Positions 1 through 6,288 of a stretch of 7,050 nucleotides of DNA are shown piece after piece. The stretch covers positions 1-7,050 of the forward strand of contig CAJXWI010000130.1 in assembly GCA_913062735.1 (NCBI GenBank), in the 5' to 3' direction. This DNA is from an uncultured Arcobacter sp. GTDB taxonomy: Bacteria; Campylobacterota; Campylobacteria; Campylobacterales; Arcobacteraceae. A program made the translations under genes and the position numbers. The notes under the pieces were generated by a model. It did not search any database. It was not told where the DNA came from and saw only the letters and a program-made list of their open reading frames with translations. Positions within the stretch are counted from its first letter, which is position 1. Every line of letters begins with the position of its first letter.

Positions 1-1
1 C

Positions 2-997
2 CCGCCATATCAAAGAATGGGTGGAATTTGGACAAAAGAGAAGAAGCAACTATTAATTGACTCTATATTAAATGACTATGATATACCAAAAATTTATTTT
101 CATGAATATTCACGAAACGAAAAAATTAAGACTGGTACAAGTTATGCAGTTATTGATGGAAGACAGAGGCTAGAGACTATATGGGAATTTATTGATGGTG
201 TATATACATTAGCAGATGATTTTGACTATCAAAGAGATGCTTCGATAAACTTATCAGGTTTAAGTTACGAAGATATTGGAAAAGAATACCCTAAGATAAA
301 AGTAAAATTCGACTCTTTTGTTTTACCTGTTATTGCTGTTGATACGGATGATATTGAACTAATTGAAGATATGTTTTCTAGATTAAATGAGGCAGTATCT
401 TTAAATTCAGCGGAAAAGAGAAATGCAATAGGAGGGAGTTTAGTTAATGTTCTGAGGAATTTATCAAAAAACAATTTTTTTAAATTTAAAGTAAAATTTA
501 CAAATAAAAGATATCAGCATCAAGAAGTATCTGCACGTTTGTTACTGATAGAAGAAAATTTAAGTTTAGGGAAGAAATTATCTGATACAAAAAAAGTTTT
601 TTTAGATGCATTAGCAAGAAACTATCATACAAAAAACAAACATATTGTTGATGATATTTATATTAAATCTCGTCATATATTAGATTTAATGAATAGTGTT
701 TTTACAAATGATGACGAATTATTAAAAAGTCAAGGAATAATGGTAGTTTATTATTTGTTATTTAGATTTGCAGAAGAAAAAAACGAATTGAGTAAAATTA
801 CAAGACCAAAACTATTGAACTTCTTCAAAAAATTAAAACTAAATAGATTAGGAGCAAAAGAAGATTATGAAAATTCCTCTTTTGAATTATTAGAATTTGA
901 TAGACTCTCGCAACAAGGGACAAATGATCCCTCAAATATGAAAACAAGAGTTAAAATATTATCGGAAGAATTAGGAATGACTATTATTAATATTTAG
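2..997 (+). CDS. DUF262 domain-containing protein, 5'-truncated by the window
   Basis: The reading frame is open from base 2, and the residues before the first Met (PPYQR, then MGGIW) already match the DUF262 N-terminal pattern. The first ATG at 17 is therefore internal and the true start lies upstream of the window. Numbering from that Met, the hallmark DGRQR motif is at 47-51 (bases 155-169), preceded by a Ser-Ile-Leu/Ile-Pro segment (16-24) typical of the family. DUF262 has a ParB/sulfiredoxin-like fold. It is found in GmrS-type subunits of modification-dependent (type IV) restriction enzymes, where it is thought to bind or hydrolyse nucleotide. The rest, about residues 110-326, is helical and lysine-rich. 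I see no HNH (DUF1524-type) nuclease motif, so this is not a full GmrSD fusion. Its partner may be encoded upstream. No gene follows on the same strand: a stem-loop and a convergent gene come next. Family assignment is firm; biological role is inferred. Confidence 0.85.
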   Translation, partial: PPYQRMGGIWTKEKKQLLIDSILNDYDIPKIYFHEYSRNEKIKTGTSYAVIDGRQRLETIWEFIDGVYTLADDFDYQRDASINLSGLSYEDIGKEYPKIKVKFDSFVLPVIAVDTDDIELIEDMFSRLNEAVSLNSAEKRNAIGGSLVNVLRNLSKNNFFKFKVKFTNKRYQHQEVSARLLLIEENLSLGKKLSDTKKVFLDALARNYHTKNKHIVDDIYIKSRHILDLMNSVFTNDDELLKSQGIMVVYYLLFRFAEEKNELSKITRPKLLNFFKKLKLNRLGAKEDYENSSFELLEFDRLSQQGTNDPSNMKTRVKILSEELGMTIINI

Positions 998-1048
998 GAA
1001 ATTCCAGATACAGTATACTTAATTTATTAAGTGGTTAAAATTACAACC

Positions 1049-1094
1049 AACGAATGAATCTCCACTTTCTAATAAAAGTGGAGATTCATTCGTT
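1049..1094. terminator. Perfect 20-bp stem-loop between convergent genes, probable bidirectional terminator
   Basis: The left arm (1049-1068) and right arm (1075-1094) are exact reverse complements over 20 bp, with the 6-nt loop CTAATA. It lies 51 nt after the stop of the DUF262 gene and about 30 nt past the stop of the convergent epoxide hydrolase gene. The + strand continues into a T-rich but interrupted stretch (ATACTTTATTC); the minus-strand side is less T-rich. The position supports a shared terminator. The lack of a clean T-tract leaves open a stem-loop that only stabilises mRNA ends. Confidence 0.7.
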
Positions 1095-1123
1095 ATACTT
1101 TATTCTATTGCCTTGAATTTCCA

Positions 1124-2257
1124 TCATTTATTTGTAACACTTTTAAAAAATCCTATTAAGTCCTTTGCTAGTAATTCTGATTGTTCACTTGCGGCAAAGT
1201 GACCCCCTTTTACCATTACACTCCAGCGTTCAATATTGTAGGCTTTTTCAAGAAATTCACGGGGTGGTTTAGATATCTCTTTTGGAAATTGTGCATATGC
1301 CACAGGGCAGTGAATGTAATCATTTTCTTTAAATACCATTGGATTTTTAGAATTTTCATTATATATTCGAATGGAGGAATGAATTGTTTGCGTAAACCAA
1401 TACAAACTTACATTTGCTAATAATTCATCTTTAGTGAATACTTCTTCTATATTGCCCTTGTGATCACTCCAAGAATTATACTTCTCAATAATCCAAGCGC
1501 ATAAGCCTATAGGAGAATCGTTTAAACCATAAGCTAAAGTAATGGGTTTAGTACTTTGAACATAAGCATATCCCGCTTCTTTTTGGGCCCAAGTATTTAA
1601 TTCTTCTTCGTACTTACGCACTTCTTTTGAAACAGCCTTCTCATCATAAAAAGCAGGTTTAAAAGAATCAGATACATAGTTTAAATGCAAAGCTAAAATG
1701 TGTTGGGGATAATTCATAGCAAGCCTAGTACTAATCCCAGAACCAATATCCCCACCTTGTGCAGCATATTTATTGTATCCAAGCTCCAACATTAATTTAT
1801 GCCATAAATTTGCAATATAGCTAGTATTGCAGCCTTCTTTTGTAGCTTTTGAAGAAAATCCAAAACCTATAACAGAAGGAATTACAAGATCAAAAGCACA
1901 CTCTTCATTATTGATTAATAAAGGAATTAACTTAAACATTTCAAGAAAAGAACCTGGCCATCCATGCGTTATAATTAAAGGAATAGCATTTTTATACTTA
2001 CTTTTAATGTGAATAAAATGTATAGTATTACCATCAACATCAAAGGTATAATTGGGATAAGAATTTATTTTTTCTTCGACTTTTTTCCAAGAAAAAGTAT
2101 GCAACCAATAATTGCTTAGCTCTTTCATATAGTTTAAATTTGAGCCATAGTTCCAAGATGAATCGTGTATTTCATCTGGCCAACGAGTATTCTTGATTTT
2201 TTCTTTTAATTCAGAAATACTTTCATCCGAAATCTTTGCAGTAAACTTTTTTATCAT
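1124..2257 (-). CDS. Epoxide hydrolase, EHN / microsomal-type alpha/beta hydrolase
   Basis: This 377-aa protein is of normal length for the family. It opens with the epoxide hydrolase N-terminal region (about 1-105, including TRWPDE at 24-29), followed by an alpha/beta-hydrolase fold. Visible catalytic elements are the oxyanion-hole motif HGWPGS (98-103), the nucleophile Asp170 in GGDIG, lid Tyr299 in SSIRIY, the probable acid Glu327 in FPKE, and catalytic His353 in GGHFAA. The set is complete, so the enzyme should be active. Known members open epoxides to diols through a covalent ester on the Asp; the substrate here cannot be told from sequence. No signal peptide or N-terminal membrane anchor is seen, so it is likely cytosolic, unlike mammalian microsomal EH. 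The start is supported by AAGGA (2266-2270, read on the minus strand), 8 nt before the ATG. It lies 170 bp downstream of the YhbW-like gene on the same strand and probably has its own promoter. Confidence 0.9.
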   Translation of the reverse strand: MIKKFTAKISDESISELKEKIKNTRWPDEIHDSSWNYGSNLNYMKELSNYWLHTFSWKKVEEKINSYPNYTFDVDGNTIHFIHIKSKYKNAIPLIITHGWPGSFLEMFKLIPLLINNEECAFDLVIPSVIGFGFSSKATKEGCNTSYIANLWHKLMLELGYNKYAAQGGDIGSGISTRLAMNYPQHILALHLNYVSDSFKPAFYDEKAVSKEVRKYEEELNTWAQKEAGYAYVQSTKPITLAYGLNDSPIGLCAWIIEKYNSWSDHKGNIEEVFTKDELLANVSLYWFTQTIHSSIRIYNENSKNPMVFKENDYIHCPVAYAQFPKEISKPPREFLEKAYNIERWSVMVKGGHFAASEQSELLAKDLIGFFKSVTNK

Positions 2258-2298
2258 AAAAAATATCCTTATAACTAAATATTAGTTTCTAAAAATAT

Positions 2299-2304
2299 TT
2301 TATC
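2299..2304 (-). promoter_or_regulatory. Possible -10 element for the epoxide hydrolase gene
   Basis: Read on the minus strand, TGTGATAAAAT resembles an extended -10 (TGn followed by GATAAA) and would give a leader of roughly 35 nt before the ATG. There is no convincing -35. A competing promoter lies further upstream: TTGACC (2363-2368) with TATATT (2342-2347), but its 15-bp spacer is short. I cannot choose between them from sequence. Confidence 0.3.
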
Positions 2305-2352
2305 ACAGATGTTTTGTTTTATTAAGTTAAAAAAGTAGAAAAATATAGTTAT

Positions 2353-2368
2353 TTGACTAAGTGGTCAA
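2353..2368. promoter_or_regulatory. Candidate operator palindrome TTGACTAAGTGGTCAA
   Basis: Arms TTGAC (2353-2357) and GTCAA (2364-2368) are perfect inverted repeats around TAAGTG. Counting the next base pair gives five of six matches in a 16-bp dyad. Spaced GTTA (2349-2352) and GTAAC (2373-2377) flank it with offset symmetry. It lies about 100 bp upstream of the epoxide hydrolase start and overlaps a TTGACC hexamer that could be a -35 on the minus strand. The layout resembles a repressor site of TetR-family type, but no regulator gene is in the window. Confidence 0.35.
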
Positions 2369-2380
2369 GTACGTAACATT

Positions 2381-2415
2381 TATGATTCATTACACCCAAG
2401 GGGCAATGAATCCTA
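2381..2415 (-). terminator. Stem-loop just downstream of the YhbW-like gene, possible terminator
   Basis: GATTCATT (2384-2391) pairs with AATGAATC (2405-2412). An inner CCC/GGG pairing (2395-2397 with 2401-2403) and three further outer pairs beyond one mismatch extend it. It begins 12 nt after the TAA of the minus-strand gene ending at 2428, the expected place for a terminator. The following minus-strand bases are not a clear T-run, so termination efficiency is uncertain. Confidence 0.45.
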
Positions 2416-2427
2416 AGTCAATAAAAT

Positions 2428-3420
2428 TTATCTCTTATTAATCTTCTTCATAACCTCTGCTGCAATACTATAAGATTTTAGTCTTGCTTCATGATTATGT
2501 ATTGGACTATTAATAATAATTTCATTGGGCTTATAGTTATCAATTAAAGCAGACAATTCATCATAAACTTTAGAAGAGTCACCTATGGCACAACATCGTA
2601 AAGTACGATTAACTTGCTGCAAAGTAACGCTGTCTAAAACAGTATCAATATCCTTAACAGGAAGTGGCAATAATCCAGGTCTTCCAAATCTTAGATTTGC
2701 AAAACCTTGCTGATGAGAGCTTCTTATATACTCTGCTTCTTCATTTGTATTGGCTGCAAAAACATTAATAGAAAACATAAAATAGGGTTCTTTTAATACA
2801 GCTGATGGTTTGAAGTTCTCTCTATAAATTCTCGAAGCTTCCCCTAGTGCATCCGGAGAAAAATGAGAAGCAAAAGTAAAGGGTAGTCCAAAATTGGCTG
2901 CCACTTGCGCACCGTAAAGACTAGAACCAAGAATATATAAAGGAACATTTGTTCCATCTGCTGGAATTGCCCGTATTGAATCCCCTGTATATTCATTGAA
3001 ATATTGTTGCAATTGTGTAATATCATGAACAAAATTATCATTACCAGATAAGTCACGCCGTAAAGCTCTTGCAGTTAGACCATCAGCCCCAGGAGCTCTC
3101 CCTAGTCCTAAATCAATTCTATTGGGATATAAGGTCTCTAAGGTACCAAAATGCTCTGCTATTACTAAAGGCGAATGATTTGGCAACATAATACCACCAG
3201 CTCCTACTCGAATATGCTTTGTTCCTCCTGCAATATGCCCAATTACAACAGAAGTAGCAGAACTTGCAACGCCTGGCATATTATGGTGTTCGGCAAGCCA
3301 ATAGCGTGTATATCCTATTTCCTCAGCGTGTTGTGCTAAAAGAAGCGAATTCTTTAAAGAAAAAGAAGCGTTTGAACCTTCAACAATTGGAGAAAGATCT
3401 AAAATCGAATAAGCTGTCAT
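2428..3420 (-). CDS. LLM-class (bacterial luciferase-like) flavin-dependent oxidoreductase, YhbW/MsnO8-like
   Basis: This 330-aa protein aligns by eye along its length with E. coli Yhb[12 protein letters not shown] near the N-terminus, RYWLAEHHN (39-47), a [15 protein letters not shown] segment (75-89), then [18 protein letters not shown] (94-111). These are the conserved strands and loops of the single-domain luciferase-like TIM barrel that binds reduced FMN or F420. Members with this architecture are presumed monooxygenases using FMNH2 from a separate reductase, but physiological substrates of the YhbW branch are poorly known. No signal peptide is visible, so it is expected to be cytosolic. 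The ATG at 3420 fits the family's N-terminus ([11 protein letters not shown]), although the upstream Shine-Dalgarno is weak (AAAAAGATAATA, no GGAG). It is separated from the desaturase by 293 bp and from the epoxide hydrolase by 170 bp, so it is probably monocistronic. A 'luciferase' label would not imply light emission. Confidence 0.88.
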   Translation of the reverse strand: MTAYSILDLSPIVEGSNASFSLKNSLLLAQHAEEIGYTRYWLAEHHNMPGVASSATSVVIGHIAGGTKHIRVGAGGIMLPNHSPLVIAEHFGTLETLYPNRIDLGLGRAPGADGLTARALRRDLSGNDNFVHDITQLQQYFNEYTGDSIRAIPADGTNVPLYILGSSLYGAQVAANFGLPFTFASHFSPDALGEASRIYRENFKPSAVLKEPYFMFSINVFAANTNEEAEYIRSSHQQGFANLRFGRPGLLPLPVKDIDTVLDSVTLQQVNRTLRCCAIGDSSKVYDELSALIDNYKPNEIIINSPIHNHEARLKSYSIAAEVMKKINKR

Positions 3421-3660
3421 ATTATTATCTTTTTAAATTTTATTTGTTTTGTACGTAATTACCTAGGTTTTATATAGAAATTAAACTTCGTTTATTGATT
3501 AAAAATATATGTCTCCAAATAGAGATAAACATATTTATTCTTTTATTAATTAATGAATTATAACACATAAAGAGAGGTAATTATAGGTATAAAAGTATTA
3601 ATTACATGCATAAAAGCACAAAATAATAGAGTATGAATTTATACGTAAAATGAGGAAGGG
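3421..3660. other. AT-rich intergenic control region upstream of the YhbW-like gene
   Basis: No credible gene is seen here. The minus strand offers a -10-like TATAAA near 3469-3475. Next to it (3451-3462) lies a block reading GTACGTAATTAC, which contains the 8-bp palindrome GTAATTAC (3455-3462). Further upstream, GTAATTA (3577-3583) and TAATTAC (3599-3605) form a spaced inverted repeat. A third TACGTAA is at 3642-3648. These could be regulator half-sites or chance in AT-rich DNA. The tiny ATG frame at 3509 (14 codons) has no ribosome binding site. Confidence 0.35.
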
Positions 3661-3668
3661 GCTTAATT

Positions 3669-3707
3669 AAAAAATTAAGCTATTAAGAATTATTCTAAAT
3701 AGCTTAA
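3669..3707 (-). terminator. Rho-independent terminator of the desaturase gene
   Basis: On the minus strand, the arms 3698-3707 and 3675-3684 are perfect 10-bp complements. The stem continues inward after one A-A mismatch with four more pairs (3686-3689 with 3693-3696) and a 3-nt loop. Six T residues (minus strand of 3669-3674) follow the stem directly. It starts 7 nt after the TAA of the desaturase gene. This is a textbook intrinsic terminator apart from its low GC content. A smaller 8-bp hairpin, 3661-3668 with 3673-3680, overlaps it and would be mutually exclusive. Confidence 0.8.
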
Positions 3708-3713
3708 GAACTT

Positions 3714-4688
3714 TTAGTACTTGCCAAGGGCCTTATTAATTTGAATATAGGCTTCAATAGGCGTAGTCTCAAAATACTTCATATTGTATTTTTGGGCAAT
3801 ATCTTTTGTCATTTTCTGAACTTTTAGTAAGGAAAATCTTGGAGCATGAGGGAATAAATGGTGTTCTATTTGAGTATTTAAACCTCCATAAAACCAATGA
3901 ACAATAGCTCCCCCTTTTAAAGATCTACTGGTTCTCATTTGAAATTCTAACCAAGTCATTTCTCTTCTTTCTTTATTAGTAAATACTTCACAGCCTAAGT
4001 GATTAGTAATAAAACCAAAAGACAGCCAAGCAGAAAGACTTACATATAAGGTTGCAAAAGTGATAAGTGCACTTCCCAAAGGTAAAAGATAAAATACTAA
4101 ACCCCAAATTATTGGCCAATGTAAAAGCATTAAAGTAAGTTCACCAAAATGTTTATTCTTTATCACATAATTATATGACTGAGCAATAAAAGCAGGATAC
4201 ATAAAAAACATAGCTCCCCAAAATACTGGGTATTTTAAGACTCTAAGCGTTTTATTATTTCCTTTATTATCTGGAGTAAAAGCCCCATCCATTGCTCTTA
4301 TATCCTCATCTTTTTCAGGAACATTACAATACGTATGATGGTTTTCATTGTGCTTAAAAATCCACCATGAAGATGAATTTGTTATTGCTATTGCTGAAAA
4401 AGGATAACTTAAAATTAGTGAAAGTTTTTTACTTTTAAAATATTGTAAGTGAAGTATATCATGAGATACAAAAACAGCTCTTGTAAATAACAAAGCCATA
4501 AAAAGACCTAAAAGTGCCGGGTTCCATAATGTAATAGTAGTAAATACAATAACAAAAGAGACAAGTATTGCAATCATCTCTATTGATCCTCTTATTGGTA
4601 CTCTTTTTAGTAAGCCTGCTTCTCTTACACTTGCTCTTAGTTCTGCAAATACATCTGGATATGCTGTTGATGTGTTTGATTTCTCCAT
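3714..4688 (-). CDS. Membrane fatty acid desaturase with front-end-type third histidine box
   Basis: This 324-aa integral membrane protein shows the three histidine boxes of the FA_desaturase superfamily, which hold the di-iron centre: HDILH (76-80), HNENHH (113-118) and QIEHH (273-277). An extra conserved NHLGC is at 229-233. Hydrophobic segments at about 35-53, 58-75, 155-170, 185-203 and 206-225 fit the usual four-TM core. The Gln in the third box (QxxHH) is typical of acyl-lipid front-end desaturases (delta-5/6-like), but many bacterial relatives also carry it, so regiospecificity is not established. No N-terminal cytochrome b5 domain is present, so electrons must come from a separate ferredoxin or b5-like donor. 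The reaction introduces a double bond into membrane-bound acyl chains using O2. The start is supported by AAGGGA (4695-4700, minus strand), 6-7 nt before the ATG. It is transcribed divergently from narK and ends at a strong terminator, suggesting a single-gene unit. Confidence 0.9.
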   Translation of the reverse strand: MEKSNTSTAYPDVFAELRASVREAGLLKRVPIRGSIEMIAILVSFVIVFTTITLWNPALLGLFMALLFTRAVFVSHDILHLQYFKSKKLSLILSYPFSAIAITNSSSWWIFKHNENHHTYCNVPEKDEDIRAMDGAFTPDNKGNNKTLRVLKYPVFWGAMFFMYPAFIAQSYNYVIKNKHFGELTLMLLHWPIIWGLVFYLLPLGSALITFATLYVSLSAWLSFGFITNHLGCEVFTNKERREMTWLEFQMRTSRSLKGGAIVHWFYGGLNTQIEHHLFPHAPRFSLLKVQKMTKDIAQKYNMKYFETTPIEAYIQINKALGKY

Positions 4689-4693
4689 TAAAC

Positions 4694-4713
4694 GTCCCTT
4701 ATTTGTAATTATA
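4694..4713 (-). promoter_or_regulatory. RBS and possible -10 box of the desaturase gene
   Basis: On the minus strand, a perfect TATAAT (4708-4713) lies 19 nt before the ATG, followed by AAGGGAC (4694-4700). The ribosome binding site is convincing. The -10 is less so: its start point would fall almost on the ribosome binding site and leave a very short leader. The real promoter may be further upstream. Confidence 0.45.
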
Positions 4714-4761
4714 TTTGAATTGTACCATTTAAGATAAGAATTGTCACTATTTACTATCTAT

Positions 4762-4790
4762 ATTGTAGGCTTTGTCCTAAATTGTAGGCT
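4762..4790. repeat. Direct repeat ATTGTAGGCT x2 in the divergent intergenic region
   Basis: Identical 10-mers are at 4762-4771 and 4781-4790, with starts 19 bp apart, placing them on nearly the same face of the helix. They lie 74-102 bp upstream of the desaturase ATG. On the minus strand each reads AGCCTACAAT. Tandem same-orientation sites are typical of response-regulator binding, but no regulator is encoded nearby. Confidence 0.5.
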
Positions 4791-4871
4791 ATTTTACCCA
4801 AGATTTTTGTATTTATTTAATAAAGCATATATCAATTATTTTGCGAAAAGAAGATTTTACCCTAAATTTTT
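4791..4871. repeat. Second pair of direct repeats, ATTTTACCC-n3-ATTTTT
   Basis: Copies at 4791-4808 and 4854-4871 match at 16 of 18 bases (ATTTTACCC, three variable bases, ATTTTT), 63 bp apart. The first abuts the second copy of the ATTGTAGGCT repeat. AT-rich sequence makes the ATTTTT part weak evidence, but the shared ATTTTACCC is less trivial. A possible function is regulation of one or both divergent genes. Confidence 0.35.
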
Positions 4872-4927
4872 TCTTAAATCAATTAAGTACTTCATATTTT
4901 TTAGATTTATAGCTTAGTTTTCATACA

Positions 4928-4946
4928 TTGTATATTTTATATACAA
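4928..4946. promoter_or_regulatory. 19-bp palindrome upstream of narK, candidate operator
   Basis: TTGTATAT (4928-4935) and ATATACAA (4939-4946) are perfect 8-bp inverted repeats around TTT. The site is centred about 71 bp before the narK ATG, just upstream of -10-like TATAAA (4955-4960) and TATATA (4964-4969). That is where a promoter-proximal activator or repressor would bind. It does not match the FNR consensus TTGAT-n4-ATCAA. Confidence 0.45.
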
Positions 4947-4954
4947 CTACATAG

Positions 4955-5004
4955 TATAAAAAATATATAAAAATCATATACTTCTTGCACTAATAATAGG
5001 AGAG
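4955..5004 (+). promoter_or_regulatory. narK -10-like region and ribosome binding site
   Basis: TATAAA (4955-4960) and TATATA (4964-4969) are possible -10 boxes without an evident -35, as is common in Campylobacterota sigma-70 promoters. AGGAGAG (4998-5004) is a strong Shine-Dalgarno ending 3 nt before the ATG at 5008 (5 nt counted from the AGGAG core), which fixes the narK start. Confidence 0.5.
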
Positions 5005-5007
5005 AAT

Positions 5008-6288
5008 ATGGCAAGTTTAAAAGATTTAAAAGGAAAAGGACATACACCAACACTTTTTATGGCCTTTTTATATTTCGATATGAGTTTTATGGTTTGGACA
5101 ATGTTAGGCCCTTTAAGTACAGAAATTTCAGAGGCACTAGCATTAGCAGGACATATTATGTCTGCTGGTGAAAAAGCAACGCTTTTATCATTACCAATCT
5201 TATCGGGTGCAATTTTACGGATTATATTAGGTTTTGGAGTTGATAAACTCGGAGCAAAAATTACTGCTCTTATTTCACAATTTATTGTAATTGTGGCATT
5301 AACAAGTACTTTCTTTATTGCAGAAGATATTTCATATAATCAATTATTACTTGTTGCACTTGGTCTAGGTTTTGCAGGGGCTTCTTTTGCTGTTGCTTTA
5401 CCACAAGCTGGACAATGGTATCCACCAAAATTACAAGGAGTAGTTTTAGGAATTGCTGGAGCTGGTAATATTGGTGTTGTTATTGACTTCTTATTTGCGC
5501 CAAAAATCGCTGAACTTTGGGGATGGCATATGGTATTTGGTATAGGAGCAGCAATGTCAATTATTGTATTTATTGCTTATATATTATTCGCATTTGATGC
5601 ACCTGCAGAAGTTTATAAAAAGAATCCAAAAAGAGTAAAAGATTATTTAAATTTATTAAAAGATAAAGATACATGGTGGTTCTCATTATTTTATGCTATT
5701 AGTTTTGGTGGTTTTGTTGGAATTGCTGGTTATATGAAAGTATATTTAATGAATACCTATGCAGCAGACATGTCTAATTTTGGATCAGAAGTAATGAATG
5801 AAAACAATGTAAAAGTAATTGCTGGTTATTTTGGAGCTTTGTGTATTTTTGCAGGAGCAATATTAAGACCTTATGGAGGAAGTACAGCTGATAGAATTGG
5901 TGGAGTTAAATCTTTATACTTTTTTTACTCTGCTGTTGCAATTTTAGTGATAATCACAGCTGTAATTGATTTACCATTTTATGCTTCTATTGTGGTATTA
6001 TTCTTAATGATGGCGAATCTTGGAATGGCTAATGGAGCAGTATTTCAGCTTGTTCCTCAACGATTTGCAAAAGATATTGGAATTATGACTGGTCTTGTTG
6101 GATGTGCAGGAGGTCTTGGAGGAACAGCTTTAATTAAAACCTTGGGATGGTCAAAAGGTGCTTTTGATGGTTATTCAGTTGGCTTTTTAATCTTTGCTCT
6201 TGTACTTTTTGTTGCAATTGTTGGATTAAGTATGGTAAAAACGAGATGGAGAACAACGTGGGGAGTACAAGCAGGAGGTATTATATAA
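5008..6288 (+). CDS. narK: NarK-family nitrate/nitrite MFS transporter
   Basis: The 426-aa product is predicted to have 12 transmembrane helices (about 16-33, 56-75, 83-104, 111-132, 144-166, 172-195, 222-243, 270-287, 300-320, 323-345, 357-378, 388-408). It belongs to the nitrate/nitrite porter (NNP) branch of the major facilitator superfamily. The nitrate signature runs through 120-158, including GFAGASFAVALPQ, the YPPKLQG block and GAGNIG. A second Gly-rich signature, GLVGCAGGLGG, is at 362-372. Arg71 in TM2 (ILRIILGFGVDKLG) and Arg287 in TM8 (ILRPYGGSTADRIGG) correspond to the substrate-binding arginines of E. coli NarK. Family members move nitrate inward, by proton symport or nitrate/nitrite exchange; which one applies here is not decided by sequence. 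Length is normal, and the protein ends in a short basic cytoplasmic tail (KTRWRTTW). The stop codon is followed without a gap by the PP2C gene. Confidence 0.93.
   Translation: MASLKDLKGKGHTPTLFMAFLYFDMSFMVWTMLGPLSTEISEALALAGHIMSAGEKATLLSLPILSGAILRIILGFGVDKLGAKITALISQFIVIVALTSTFFIAEDISYNQLLLVALGLGFAGASFAVALPQAGQWYPPKLQGVVLGIAGAGNIGVVIDFLFAPKIAELWGWHMVFGIGAAMSIIVFIAYILFAFDAPAEVYKKNPKRVKDYLNLLKDKDTWWFSLFYAISFGGFVGIAGYMKVYLMNTYAADMSNFGSEVMNENNVKVIAGYFGALCIFAGAILRPYGGSTADRIGGVKSLYFFYSAVAILVIITAVIDLPFYASIVVLFLMMANLGMANGAVFQLVPQRFAKDIGIMTGLVGCAGGLGGTALIKTLGWSKGAFDGYSVGFLIFALVLFVAIVGLSMVKTRWRTTWGVQAGGII
6273..6278 (+). promoter_or_regulatory. Ribosome binding site inside the narK end, for the PP2C gene
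   Basis: A perfect AGGAGG lies within the last codons of narK, 10 nt before the GTG at 6289. It selects that GTG as the start. Its place inside the upstream gene makes translational coupling likely. Confidence 0.75.

Noticed and set aside
17..19. ATG at 17 as the start of the DUF262 gene
   Set aside because: The codons before it (PPYQR) continue the conserved family N-terminus in frame and there is no ribosome binding site, so the real start is outside the window.
265..474. Minus-strand open frame of 69 codons inside the DUF262 gene
   Set aside because: It is entirely antisense to a gene with clear family motifs, has a low-complexity Ser/Ile run, and matches no recognisable family.
1024..1040. 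TTTATTAAGTGGTTAA resembling the dyad at 2353-2368 (shared TAAGTGGT)
   Set aside because: Its arms are weaker and it lies between convergent gene ends, where no promoter is expected; probably coincidence.
1181..2012. Plus-strand open frames opposite the epoxide hydrolase gene (1181-1420, 1827-2012)
   Set aside because: Both are shadows of a well-supported minus-strand gene with a complete catalytic set; neither has a ribosome binding site or family resemblance.
2844..3056. Minus-strand 70-codon frame overlapping the YhbW-like gene
   Set aside because: It is an out-of-frame reading within a conserved coding region, with no start signal.
3264..3458. Plus-strand 64-codon frame at the YhbW-like gene start
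   Set aside because: It is antisense to the conserved N-terminal coding region and runs into the promoter; nothing supports it.
3509..3553. Tiny 14-codon ATG frame in the 3421-3713 intergenic region
   Set aside because: There is no Shine-Dalgarno, the peptide is very short and the context is AT-rich; no evidence of translation.
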